A stretch of 64,000 nucleotides of DNA from an uncultured Prevotellaceae bacterium (lineage in GTDB: Bacteria; Bacteroidota; Bacteroidia; Bacteroidales; Bacteroidaceae): contig ONMR01000007.1 of the NCBI GenBank assembly GCA_900318995.1, positions 32,116 to 96,115 on the forward strand, read 5' to 3'. The number at the start of each line of letters is the position of its first letter. Within the stretch, counting starts at the first letter, position 1. The notes under the pieces are model-generated. The model saw only the letters and a program-made list of their open reading frames with translations. It did not search any database and was not told where the DNA came from. Positions 36,106 to 44,905 of the stretch are shown here, piece by piece. The position numbers were made by a program, and so were the translations under genes.

Positions 36106-38148
36106 CTACATGCGAAGCATCTTAAGGAAGTCACGTTCCGTACGGAGCGTGACTTCTTCTTTTCCCTTGACATTCTGGGTCTCGGGGAACAGCAGCATGG
36201 TCGAGAAGTCATTTTCCGGCATATGGATGCGCTCGTAAAGGTGGCGGAATGAACGTCCGGCATGAGTCTCGCTGTCACGCGGGCCTACTATCATGAGCAG
36301 ATGATCCTCCTTGAGGCCGCTAATGACCCAGTGCATATCGGCAGTCTCACTGACTTCGTTGTATGTTACCCTGCCGCTTGAGAAATTCAGACCTGTACCT
36401 TGGACAGCCGACATAGGTTGGTCTTTTCCATAGAATTCGGTTCCGCATCCGATAGCCATGGTGATGCGGTAGATGCTATCCATGCACTTCTCAAAGGCTT
36501 CGTCCTGTATTACTGGACCGGGAACCAGAACCACTATACGGCGGATGGTATTCATGGGCGCGACAAATCGCTGCAGGACTATCTGACCGTGGAATCCGTC
36601 ATTCAGGGGGCTGATTATGTTGTCCAGATAAGGCAGGTCGATACTGTGCCTGAGCGGCAACCCCATCAGCATGCGGTCGGCCGAGAACTCATTGGAGGCG
36701 TGAAGTATGCTGTCAATGATATTGTTGCCAATGCGGTTGTGAGTTATGAAAGGTATATCGGCCGATGCCGCTATCCTGGACGCCTCCTCCAGACGTCCCT
36801 TGCCGTCCTGCAGATATTTGGGCGCATGTTCTCCGCTGATTGTCACATACAGTCCGACCAACTCAGGACCGTTCTTGTCATAGAGAGTTATTGCCGTGTC
36901 CATGAGAGCCTGGAGGGTGTTGGAGCCTGTAAGGATTGCCATAAGGCGTGACTCCGGCGCCGTAATATCGGAGATCTGGTCCTGATGCAGTGAGTCAGCA
37001 GCATTTTCTGTGATTATATTGCTCAGGATACATGAGAACAGGACTATCAGAATTGTGGCGCTGAGTGTGGTGTTGTCCATCAGACCGCCTTCATAAGCGC
37101 CCATTGCTATAGCCAGGGCTCCTGCTGCGTGTGATGCGCTAAGTCCGAATATCACACGACGGTCATTACGCATGAAACCGTTTGCTTTTTGGACAACCAG
37201 GGCTGCAAGCCATTTGCCGAATGTCCCGACAGTGAAAAGTATTGCAAATGCGGTCAGAAACAGCCAGTTGCCGGTCATACCCTTAAGGTCAATCATCAGG
37301 CCGGTGCCCAACAGGAACAGCGGAACAAACAGCGTGTTACCCACAAAATCAAGACGGTTCATCAGAGGTGATGACTTTGGTATGTAACGGTTCAGTACAA
37401 TACCTGCCAGGAATGCACCGACAATTGAATCCAGCCCTATCAACTGCGCAAGACCGCAACTGAGTGCCAGCAGGATCATCACGAACAGGAAATGTGAGAA
37501 ACTGTTTGTAATCCTATGAAAGAAAAGGCGGGCCATGCGGGGATAGACAATTATCACGGCAGTTATGTAAACGGCAATCTTCAGTATGAACCAGAGCGGG
37601 TTGAAATCAGCTTCACCATTGGTTGACATCATCACGGCGTATACCACCAATGCAAGCAGGATGGCCACCAGGGCGCCAGCTACGGAAACCGTCACGCTCT
37701 TGCGTCGGCTAAGTCCGTATCGGCTTATGATAGGGTATGAAATAAGGGTGTGTGAACCCATGATACAAGCCAATATGGCCGATGTCCGGGAGGGGAGTTT
37801 CAACGTCCATACGCAAGACAGGTAACAAAGTACCCATGGAACAGCAAATGTCATGATGCCGAACAGGATACCCCATACCTTGTTGCGTTTCATCTCCTCC
37901 AGGTCTATTCCAAGTCCGGCAAAGAACATGATGAATAGCAGTCCCATGCGGCTGAAGAACTGGATTTCGGGAGTGATATGAAGCATATCAAGGAGCCCCG
38001 GACCGATGAGCACGCCGGTAACGATGAGTCCTGCTATCTGCGGAAACCTTAAGCGTTTGCAGAGTATAGGTACAAACAAAACCAGCGTCAGGATCGTGAA
38101 ACAGATCCAGATGCTGTCGGTTAGCGGGAACAGTTGTTGAAAACTCAT
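36106..38148 (-). CDS. CPA2-type cation:proton antiporter with C-terminal USP-like domain
   Basis: A 680-residue transporter. About 12 helices fill residues 10-400, beginning IWICFTILTLVLFVPILCKRLRFPQIAGLIVTGVLIGPG, typical of Kef/NapA-like Na+(K+)/H+ exchangers; GLDSIVGAFLAGIVLNR carries the core-helix Asp. The remaining 270 residues are cytoplasmic and look like universal-stress-protein folds (LMAILTGSNTLQALMDTAITL, IRRIVVLVPG), a known regulatory arrangement in Bacteroidetes. It exports Na+ or K+ in exchange for protons. It converges with the capsule locus, 9 nt apart. Confidence 0.88.
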   Translation of the reverse strand: MSFQQLFPLTDSIWICFTILTLVLFVPILCKRLRFPQIAGLIVTGVLIGPGLLDMLHITPEIQFFSRMGLLFIMFFAGLGIDLEEMKRNKVWGILFGIMTFAVPWVLCYLSCVWTLKLPSRTSAILACIMGSHTLISYPIISRYGLSRRKSVTVSVAGALVAILLALVVYAVMMSTNGEADFNPLWFILKIAVYITAVIIVYPRMARLFFHRITNSFSHFLFVMILLALSCGLAQLIGLDSIVGAFLAGIVLNRYIPKSSPLMNRLDFVGNTLFVPLFLLGTGLMIDLKGMTGNWLFLTAFAILFTVGTFGKWLAALVVQKANGFMRNDRRVIFGLSASHAAGALAIAMGAYEGGLMDNTTLSATILIVLFSCILSNIITENAADSLHQDQISDITAPESRLMAILTGSNTLQALMDTAITLYDKNGPELVGLYVTISGEHAPKYLQDGKGRLEEASRIAASADIPFITHNRIGNNIIDSILHASNEFSADRMLMGLPLRHSIDLPYLDNIISPLNDGFHGQIVLQRFVAPMNTIRRIVVLVPGPVIQDEAFEKCMDSIYRITMAIGCGTEFYGKDQPMSAVQGTGLNFSSGRVTYNEVSETADMHWVISGLKEDHLLMIVGPRDSETHAGRSFRHLYERIHMPENDFSTMLLFPETQNVKGKEEVTLRTERDFLKMLRM

Positions 38149-38220
38149 TTTCTCTTAATGCGGTACGAAGATAATTATAATTCCCTGATTTTGTAAATTC
38201 GCATTCACAAAAGATTGACT

Positions 38221-40494
38221 ATGATTGATTACCAAAAGGAACTTAATCCAAGCCAGTGTGACGCGGTACTGTATACCGAAGGTGACAGTATGGTAATTGC
38301 CGGTGCCGGTTCCGGAAAAACACGTGTGCTCACGTATAAGATTGCCCATCTGCTGGAGGAGGGAGTAGATCCCTGGTCCATATTGGCGCTGACCTTTACC
38401 AACAAGGCGGCAGGAGAGATGAAACAGCGCATTGCAGCGCGAGTGGGAGAGAACCGTGCCCGGTATCTCTGGATGGGTACGTTCCATAGTATTTTCAGCC
38501 GTATCCTTCGCTCGGAGTCAGATAAGATAGGCTACTCTTCAAACTTCACCATCTATGACCAGCAGGATAGCCAGAACCTGATCAAGTCCATTGTCAAGGA
38601 TATGCAGCTGGATGACAAGACCTACAAGGCCAGTGTGGTCCAGAACCGCATATCGAATGCCAAGAACCGTCTGATAACGGCGTCGGGGTATGTACAGAAT
38701 GCCGATATCTACAAGCATGACCAGTTTAAACGCATACCTATGGCAGGCAAGATATACGAGCGCTACGAGCAGCGCTGCCGTCAGAGTGACGCCATGGATT
38801 TTGATGACCTGCTGCTCAATACGTTCATACTTTTCCAAGACCATCCGGATGTACTGGAGCACTACGGTACAACATTCAAGTACATTCTGGTAGACGAGTA
38901 TCAGGATACCAACTACGCCCAGCATTGCATAGTATGGCAGCTTACGCGTAACGGCGCCAGGGTGTGTGTGGTAGGTGACGATGCCCAGAGCATCTACTCG
39001 TTCCGCGGAGCCAATCTGGACAATATGCTCAAGTTCTCAAAACTGTACCCTGATTCAAAACTGTTCAAGCTGGAGCAGAACTACCGCTCCACACAGACCA
39101 TCGTTGAGGCTGCCGGCAGTCTGATTTGCAAGAACCATGCCCAGATACCCAAGAAAGTGTTCTCGGAGAATGAGCAGGGTGACAAGATAAAGGTGCTGTG
39201 TGCACACTCTGACCTTGAGGAGAGCGAGATGGTGGCAAACCGCATGCTTGACCTGCATACCTTCAAGGATGTGCCTTGGAGCCAGATGGCCATACTTTAC
39301 CGCACCAACGCCCAGTCCCGTCCGCTTGAGGAGGCTATGCGTAAGCGCGGATTACCATATAAGATATACGGAGGCCTGTCATTCTATCAGCGAAAGGAGA
39401 TAAAGGATGTGATAGCCTATTTCCGCATGAGCGTGAACCCCAATGATGAGGAGGCGTTCAAGCGCATCATCAACTATCCGGCACGCGGGATAGGGCAGAC
39501 CACTGTAGGCAAGATTCTTTCTGTCGCCATAGAGAACGGAGTGAGTCTCTGGACAGTGCTCTGCAATCCTTCGGAGTACAGCCTGGATGTCAATTCCGGT
39601 ACCGCATCAAAGCTATCGGCATTCAGAACAATGCTGGAGAGTTTCATGGCCGATGCTCAGACTGTTGACGCACAGCAGTTGGCGGAGCGGATAGTCAATG
39701 AAACCGGCATCATGCGTGAACTCCTGGCCGATACCACCGTCGAGGGCATGAGCCGTAAGGATAATGTAGAGGAGCTGCTTGCCAACATAGCCCAGTTCTG
39801 TCTGGACCGCAAAGAGGAGGGCAATGAACGTTGTTTCATGACCGATTATCTGAGCGAGGTGTCACTCATGACAGATCAGGATAATGAGACAGAGGAGGAT
39901 CTGGAAAAGGTCACTCTAATGACCGTACACGCTGCAAAGGGCCTGGAGTTTGATGCCGTATTCATTGTGGGGCTAGAGGAGAATCTTTTTCCCAGTGACA
40001 TGAGCGGTGACAGCGAGCGTGAGATAGAGGAGGAACGCCGTCTGATGTATGTTGCCATGACCCGCGCCCGCAAGTATCTTACGTTGCTTTTCGCAACAAC
40101 CCGTTTCAAGTATGGCAATGTGGATTTCTGTACTCCCAGCAGGTTTTTGAAGGATATTGATTCCCGGTATCTCAGCATGGCAGGTGGAGGATCCCTGGGG
40201 ACAGACTCCGGCCCGCGATTTGAGCGGAAGACAGTATTCGAGCCCAAGCCTGAACGCAAGCCGTGGCAACAGGGTAAGTTTCAGGTGGTGACCGAGTCCA
40301 TGCTCAAGAATACAGCTCCGGCACAGTCATCGGACCTTAGGGTAGGTAATGTGATAGAGCACGAGCGTTTCGGGATAGGGAGCGTGCTTGAAGTAGAGGG
40401 CTCGGGCGACAACACCAAAGCCCGTATAAAGTTCATCAATGTAGGAGAGAAAACCCTTCTCCTCAAATTCGCCCGCTACAAACTACTCAAATAA
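38221..40494 (+). CDS. UvrD/PcrA-type ATP-dependent DNA helicase
   Basis: A 757-residue superfamily 1A helicase with all motifs: Walker A AGAGSGKT (27-34), LTFTNKAAGEMKQR, Walker B LVDEYQDTN, QSIYSFRGA, LEQNYRST, MTVHAAKGLEFDAVF and YVAMTRARKYL. The C-terminal tail (NVIEHERFGIGSVLEVEGS...FINVGEKTLLLKFARYKLLK) is the PcrA-type Tudor-like domain that contacts RNA polymerase. It unwinds DNA 3'-5' in repair and clears replication-transcription conflicts. ATG 38221 follows an in-frame TTG at 38215. It converges with the DUF4249 gene, 4 nt apart. Confidence 0.93.
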   Translation: MIDYQKELNPSQCDAVLYTEGDSMVIAGAGSGKTRVLTYKIAHLLEEGVDPWSILALTFTNKAAGEMKQRIAARVGENRARYLWMGTFHSIFSRILRSESDKIGYSSNFTIYDQQDSQNLIKSIVKDMQLDDKTYKASVVQNRISNAKNRLITASGYVQNADIYKHDQFKRIPMAGKIYERYEQRCRQSDAMDFDDLLLNTFILFQDHPDVLEHYGTTFKYILVDEYQDTNYAQHCIVWQLTRNGARVCVVGDDAQSIYSFRGANLDNMLKFSKLYPDSKLFKLEQNYRSTQTIVEAAGSLICKNHAQIPKKVFSENEQGDKIKVLCAHSDLEESEMVANRMLDLHTFKDVPWSQMAILYRTNAQSRPLEEAMRKRGLPYKIYGGLSFYQRKEIKDVIAYFRMSVNPNDEEAFKRIINYPARGIGQTTVGKILSVAIENGVSLWTVLCNPSEYSLDVNSGTASKLSAFRTMLESFMADAQTVDAQQLAERIVNETGIMRELLADTTVEGMSRKDNVEELLANIAQFCLDRKEEGNERCFMTDYLSEVSLMTDQDNETEEDLEKVTLMTVHAAKGLEFDAVFIVGLEENLFPSDMSGDSEREIEEERRLMYVAMTRARKYLTLLFATTRFKYGNVDFCTPSRFLKDIDSRYLSMAGGGSLGTDSGPRFERKTVFEPKPERKPWQQGKFQVVTESMLKNTAPAQSSDLRVGNVIEHERFGIGSVLEVEGSGDNTKARIKFINVGEKTLLLKFARYKLLK

Positions 40495-40498
40495 AGCT

Positions 40499-41590
40499 TT
40501 ACTTGAACTTGTAGTTCCTCTCCCAATGGAATGACCTGCCGGTGTATGTGGCCAGTATGCCAGCTCCGCCTTTCATGTTGTGCAGAATGGTAACCGGTTC
40601 GGACAAGAATGATATTTCTTCGGCGTCATTGTAGTCTTTTACAGACTTGTGATAGTAGTAATATGCACCGGACAGTACATACAACCTGACATCCAACGAA
40701 TATATAACCTCGTCCTTTATCTTGTCGGCAATGGAGTGGGGGGAACTGCCGCTCTCCATGGTCTTATCATCAAAGGTGTATATCCACCCCAGGGTGTCAG
40801 GTTTCTCCATAACGAATTCAAAACTGAGCTTGTTGCCGTCCCTGATGTACAGGTCGTCAAATATGTAACTCTGCTTTCTGTATTCAAACTGGCTGTCGGC
40901 CTCGGTATCTTCAAGAATGGCTGTCGTGGCGTCTGTCTGTCCAAGGAACACTTTGGTCTCGGCAGGAATCCTGTAATGGATGTCCTTTACCAGGGTGTCA
41001 TAACTATCTTCATATTCATTGTACATAAACCATGTCATCCGGGGCTCTATGGTAATCATGTAATAATCGGTTCCGTCACTGTTTCCCAGTATATCAAGGT
41101 CTGTTACCCAGACAGAATCCACTGATTCCTGGTCAAGGTCATAAATGAAATCATCAAACAGTTCGCTCATGGTCTTGGCCGGAACGAATTCCCTGGTGCG
41201 TTCCGTGAAGGTTATATCCTGCGCATACGGAACGGTGTCCGATGCCGTAACGGTGCCGTAATCGGGATGGGATGCATAGACCGATATGATATCACCTTCT
41301 GTGATGGCTCTCCCGTCAGTAAAACCATACAGACTGTCAGAATACGTTGCGGATCGTTTCTCTCCATTGATGTCAAGGTTTACCGTTACTCCGCTTTTTA
41401 TAGAATTGCCGCGGTAATATGAATCCAGAAAGAAAGCACTGTGACTGACTTTAAGAACCGGTATGTCGCCGGACTCGGTTATGCTGTTCACTATAAGCAT
41501 ACGTTCGCTGTCAGGGCCTTTGTACTCTATGTCCTTAGTACATGCGGTTGTCAGAACGGCAGCCATTATGATTATACTGTACTTTTTCAT
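40499..41590 (-). CDS. DUF4249-family lipoprotein, partner of the TonB receptor
   Basis: A 363-residue lipoprotein; the signal ends in TTAC at Cys17. The mature chain is beta-rich and matches the DUF4249 pattern (MLIVNSITESGDIPVLKVSHS near the N-terminus, followed by the conserved YADSLYGF-like segment). Proteins of this family are usually encoded directly after a TonB-dependent receptor and are thought to be surface-exposed partners, analogous to SusD but unrelated in sequence. Here it starts 3 nt after the receptor stop. The ligand is unknown. Confidence 0.85.
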   Translation of the reverse strand: MKKYSIIIMAAVLTTACTKDIEYKGPDSERMLIVNSITESGDIPVLKVSHSAFFLDSYYRGNSIKSGVTVNLDINGEKRSATYSDSLYGFTDGRAITEGDIISVYASHPDYGTVTASDTVPYAQDITFTERTREFVPAKTMSELFDDFIYDLDQESVDSVWVTDLDILGNSDGTDYYMITIEPRMTWFMYNEYEDSYDTLVKDIHYRIPAETKVFLGQTDATTAILEDTEADSQFEYRKQSYIFDDLYIRDGNKLSFEFVMEKPDTLGWIYTFDDKTMESGSSPHSIADKIKDEVIYSLDVRLYVLSGAYYYYHKSVKDYNDAEEISFLSEPVTILHNMKGGAGILATYTGRSFHWERNYKFK

Positions 41591-41593
41591 AAC

Positions 41594-44026
41594 TTAAAAT
41601 GATATTGAGTAACTGAGGGTGGGGAGTATGGGGAACAGGGTAAGCTGGCGCAATGTGCGCTCCTCGACCCACTCATCACCTCTGTAATAACTGTCGGTGT
41701 AAACGTATACCAGGAACGGGTTACGGTTGTTGTATGCGTTATAAATACTCAGGTTCAGAGTCCTGTTGACCCTCTCACTTAACTTGCGGTGCCAGTTGAA
41801 ACTCAGGTCCAGACGGTGAGTAGGGTTGAGACGGAAATTATTGCGGTTCTCATAATAACCCAGTGTCGTGGTGTATCTGTATTGCTCATCTTTCTCATCT
41901 GCAAGTATTTCGGAGTCATAATACTGGGTATATATGGTGCCGCAGTTACCTGTCTCGAAGAGCCAAGTGGCCGACATGTCAAACCTGTCACTGAACTTGT
42001 AGTTGCAGGTTATGTCCAGTTTGTGACGGCGGTCATACTTGGCATCGAACGTACGTCCGCCGTTTATGACCATACCGGGACGGTCAAACTTGCGTTGTGA
42101 CTTGTTCCAGGTGTAGGCAATCCAGCCATTGAGCCTTCCTACAGAACGCTGTGCCATGAGTTCCAAACCGTAGCTCCAGCCTTTGCCCATGGCCACCTTG
42201 TTCTGCCAGTCGGTATCGCCCGACATGTAGGTCGAGCCCTCTTTGTACTCCAGCAGGTTGTCCATCTGCTTGTAGTAACCCTCAAGCGTGAAATCGGCAA
42301 GGCCATCTACGCTATAGGCGGCTCCCAAAGCCCACTGGTGAGAGTGCTCAGGCTCAACCTTGTCTGTAACCGGAACCCAAAGGTCTGTGGGCAGGTTGAT
42401 GACATTGTTTGACAGCAGATGCACATACTGGGTCATATAGGCATATCCGGTCTTGACCGACAGTTCGTCGGTTACCAGGAAACGGGCACTAAGCCTGGGC
42501 TCCAATGAGTTGTAATAGCGGTTGTTGACACTGAATCCGGCATATCCGGCTCCTATGTTGAACTTTATCACATCGGTAAGCTCAATGTCATCCTCGGCAT
42601 ACAACTGATATTCATGAGCCAGAATATGCCTTGAACCGAACGTCTGGTTGAAATCATTGGTCTGGACCGAATCGTTGTCCATTGTCTCGCTGCTGTTCAT
42701 GGAGAGTTCCATTACATCGGGTGTGAATTTGTGATGCGTATAGCTACCACCGAACCTGATATCCTGTCCTGATGACGGAGACCAATGGAAATCACTTCTG
42801 AAAGAGGCGTCATATATACCGGACTTCATGTTTATTCCCATGCTGCCCTTATAATTGTTTTTTTTGTCATCCTCCTTGATGTGGATACCCATCTTGTGGC
42901 GGTACTGGGTGTAGTTGGCGCTAACGTCCATAAAGAGTTTGGGTCCAAGAACATGGTTCCAGCGAATGGCTGCCACAGTGTTGCCCCAACGCCAGTTCAG
43001 TCTGGTTTTCTCCTTATATGCTCCGCCCGAACTCCTGTAATTGAAGTAGATGTCATCATCACCGCTGTACCAGCTCACGTAGAGACGGTCATTGTCATTG
43101 AATTTGTGGTTCAGTTTTAGATTCAGGTCATAGAAGTAATAACCCATGCTAAGGTCATCAGTGTTGGCAAAATCAAACTGTTTGTTAAGCCAGATGGCCG
43201 AGTTGAGCAATAGGTCGGAGTAGGTACGGCGGGCTGAGATATTGAATGATGTCTTACCTTTTATAATAGGGCCTTCAAGATTGATCTTGGATGAGACAAG
43301 TCCGACAGACGCGTTTCCGTGGTATTGGTTCAGGTCACCATCCTTCATGCGGATATCCACCACTGATGACAATCTGCCGTAGTAGTGGGCAGGGAAGCTG
43401 CCCTTGTAGAGTGTCACGTTCTTGATGGCATCGGGGTTGAACACCGAGAACATTCCGAACATGTGGTTAACGTTGTAAACAGGGACACCGTCCAGTAGCA
43501 ACAGGTTCTCATCGGGATTGCCTCCACGTACATACAGACCTGCGGTAGCTTCAGCGCCGGCCTGGACGCCTGGCAGTAGCTGAAGTGCTTTTAGCACATC
43601 GGTCTCACCGAACATGGCGGGTACTGCCTTGATCTGCTCGATGGGGATATCTATGGCGCTCATCTGTGACCCGCGTACTCCCAGGATTTCACGGTTTCCG
43701 TATATGGTTACCTCGTTAAGCTCATCAATGGTGGGGACGTCAATATTTATTATGGTGTCATGGTGAAGCGTGAATGATATCACTACCGGTTTGTAACCTA
43801 CATATCCGGTTCGGACCTCAACCGGGCCGTCGGTTAGGGTGAGTGAGTAGAAACCGTATTCGTTGGTTATGGCTCCGTGACCGCTTTTAAGGTCAAGGAT
43901 TGTGGCACCGATGAGCGTCTCCTTGCTTGAAATGTCAGTGATATAGCCGCTGACTGTGTGCTTGGTCTGAGCCTGCAGACAGAAAGCCGAAAGGATAAAT
44001 ATTAAAAAAGATGTTGTCCGTTTCAT
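41594..44026 (-). CDS. TonB-dependent receptor with carboxypeptidase-regulatory-like domain
   Basis: An 810-residue outer-membrane receptor. The signal peptide (to about CLQAQ, residue 20) is followed by a CarboxypepD_reg-like domain (HTVSGYITDISSKETLIGATI), the plug (VLKALQLLPGVQAGAEATAGLYVRGGNPDENLLLLDGVPVYN) and a 22-strand barrel ending in aromatic-rich ISF at the C-terminus. It imports an unknown ligand with energy from TonB-ExbBD. It lacks a SusD partner and is paired with DUF4249. Its start lies only about 18 nt after a tRNA-operon terminator. Confidence 0.9.
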   Translation of the reverse strand: MKRTTSFLIFILSAFCLQAQTKHTVSGYITDISSKETLIGATILDLKSGHGAITNEYGFYSLTLTDGPVEVRTGYVGYKPVVISFTLHHDTIINIDVPTIDELNEVTIYGNREILGVRGSQMSAIDIPIEQIKAVPAMFGETDVLKALQLLPGVQAGAEATAGLYVRGGNPDENLLLLDGVPVYNVNHMFGMFSVFNPDAIKNVTLYKGSFPAHYYGRLSSVVDIRMKDGDLNQYHGNASVGLVSSKINLEGPIIKGKTSFNISARRTYSDLLLNSAIWLNKQFDFANTDDLSMGYYFYDLNLKLNHKFNDNDRLYVSWYSGDDDIYFNYRSSGGAYKEKTRLNWRWGNTVAAIRWNHVLGPKLFMDVSANYTQYRHKMGIHIKEDDKKNNYKGSMGINMKSGIYDASFRSDFHWSPSSGQDIRFGGSYTHHKFTPDVMELSMNSSETMDNDSVQTNDFNQTFGSRHILAHEYQLYAEDDIELTDVIKFNIGAGYAGFSVNNRYYNSLEPRLSARFLVTDELSVKTGYAYMTQYVHLLSNNVINLPTDLWVPVTDKVEPEHSHQWALGAAYSVDGLADFTLEGYYKQMDNLLEYKEGSTYMSGDTDWQNKVAMGKGWSYGLELMAQRSVGRLNGWIAYTWNKSQRKFDRPGMVINGGRTFDAKYDRRHKLDITCNYKFSDRFDMSATWLFETGNCGTIYTQYYDSEILADEKDEQYRYTTTLGYYENRNNFRLNPTHRLDLSFNWHRKLSERVNRTLNLSIYNAYNNRNPFLVYVYTDSYYRGDEWVEERTLRQLTLFPILPTLSYSISF

Positions 44027-44043
44027 TCATTTACAAACAAAAA

Positions 44044-44075
44044 AAGCAGCTTTGTTGTTTAATGACAAGCTGCTT
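44044..44075 (-). terminator. Terminator of the tRNA operon, just upstream of the TonB receptor
   Basis: On the minus strand AAGCAGCTT (plus 44067-44075) pairs with AAGCTGCTT (plus 44044-44052), 14-nt loop, followed by a run of seven T. It lies 14 nt after the last tRNA and 18 nt before the receptor ATG, so the receptor gene depends on read-through or on a promoter not visible in this short gap. Confidence 0.75.
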
Positions 44076-44089
44076 AGTAATTCTATTGG

Positions 44090-44157
<68 letters not shown>

Positions 44158-44162
<5 letters not shown>

Positions 44163-44267
44163 AGGTAAATTTTCAAGAAAATTTACCTGCGGCGGTTTTG
44201 GGCTTCGCCTCGGCATAGTGAAAACAAGTTTTCCCTCTGCTCTCGGCTCGCACCAAAACTGCCGCAG
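44158..44267 (-). ncRNA. Structured element in the 5' flank of tRNA-Gly copy 1
   Basis: Three stems are visible. Stem I: 44158-44173 with 44178-44193 (16 bp, loop 4), including the first five bases of the tRNA. Stem II: 44220-44225 with 44228-44233 (GAAAAC/GTTTTC). Stem III: 44187-44201 with 44253-44267 (14 of 15 pairs); it shares bases with stem I, so the two are alternatives. The same plan with different bases occurs next to copy 2. Function unknown. Confidence 0.6.
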
Positions 44268-44335
44268 AGCTCTCAGGGAAACATTTTCAGTTATTCCACT
44301 CAGATAAATTTTCCAGAATTATCAATGAACTTTGG

Positions 44336-44419
44336 TGAAGAGAATGAGACTCGAACTCACACGACATAATTGTCACTACCCCCTCAAAGTAGCGCGTCTA
44401 CCAATTCCGCCATCTCTCC
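44336..44419 (-). tRNA. tRNA-Leu (GAG)
   Basis: An 84-nt class II tRNA. Acceptor GGAGAGA/TCTCTTC (one G-U), D-arm with GGAATTGGTAGACGCG typical of tRNA-Leu, anticodon stem CTACT/GGTAG, loop TTGAGGG with anticodon GAG, a long variable arm (GACAATTATGTC hairpin), and T-arm GTTCGAGTC. No encoded CCA. Confidence 0.92.
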
Positions 44420-44426
44420 AGAGAAG

Positions 44427-44508
44427 TGCCCAGAACAGGACTCGAACCTGCACACCTCGCGGCACACGCACCTGAAACGTGCGCGTCTACCAATTCCGCC
44501 ACCTGGGC
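44427..44508 (-). tRNA. tRNA-Leu (CAG)
   Basis: An 82-nt class II tRNA. Acceptor GCCCAGG/TCTGGGC, tRNA-Leu D-arm, anticodon stem CACGT/GCGTG with loop TTCAGGT giving anticodon CAG, long variable arm (GTGCCGCGAGGTGT region) and T-arm GTTCGAGTC. It is 7 nt from the GAG tRNA, so they are processed from one transcript. No encoded CCA. Confidence 0.92.
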
Positions 44509-44538
44509 ATTTCCAAATAAATCAAAGATCTACTTTTG

Positions 44539-44606
<68 letters not shown>

Positions 44607-44611
<5 letters not shown>

Positions 44612-44714
44612 AGATAATTTTTTTCCGAAAAAATTATCTGCGGCGATTTTTTGCTGCGCCTCGGCATAGTGAAAGTAAACTTTCCCTCTGCTCTCGGCTT
44701 GCAAAAAAATTGCC
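44607..44714 (-). ncRNA. Structured element in the 5' flank of tRNA-Gly copy 2
   Basis: Stem I: 44607-44623 with 44628-44644 (17 bp, loop TCCG), including tRNA bases 1-5. Stem II: 44671-44676 with 44679-44684 (GAAAGT/ACTTTC). Stem III: about 44643-44655 with 44701-44714 (A/T-rich, one bulge). Compared with copy 1 the paired bases differ but pairing is kept. The spacer CCTCGGCATAGT and the segment CCTCTGCTCTCGGC are shared unchanged. Confidence 0.6.
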
Positions 44715-44731
44715 TTCCCGTGCGTTTGGTA

Positions 44732-44791
44732 ACCTTATCAGGTATTCACATAAGTATGAAGACCTTATCAGATATTCACACAAGTAAGATA
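44732..44791. repeat. Two tandem 30-bp imperfect repeats
   Basis: Copy A 44732-44761 and copy B 44762-44791 both begin ACCTTATCAGRTATTCACA and agree except at two positions until the last few bases. They lie in the 294-nt non-coding stretch 44612-44905, between the tRNA cluster and the broken amidohydrolase. The following AGATAAATTTTCCAGAATT also occurs at 44302-44320 near the other tRNA-Gly unit. Confidence 0.7.
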
Positions 44792-44905
44792 AATTTTCCA
44801 GAATTGTTCAAAGAACGTACTTTCTTGTGAAAGCGGTGCAAAGGTAGTGGTTTTAGGGATACTTGCAAAAACAATTGCGACTTTTTTTAATCTCTCCGGT
44901 ACTTT

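Noticed and set aside
40197-40209. GGGGACAGACTCC string resembling the palindrome core
   Set aside because: It lies inside the helicase gene, has no second arm and encodes ordinary residues; chance match.
41594-44026. SusC/SusD-type polysaccharide utilisation locus
   Set aside because: The receptor partner is DUF4249, not SusD, and no glycosidase is adjacent.
44732-44791. Possible start of a CRISPR array
   Set aside because: Only two copies, directly adjoining without spacers, and no cas gene in the window.
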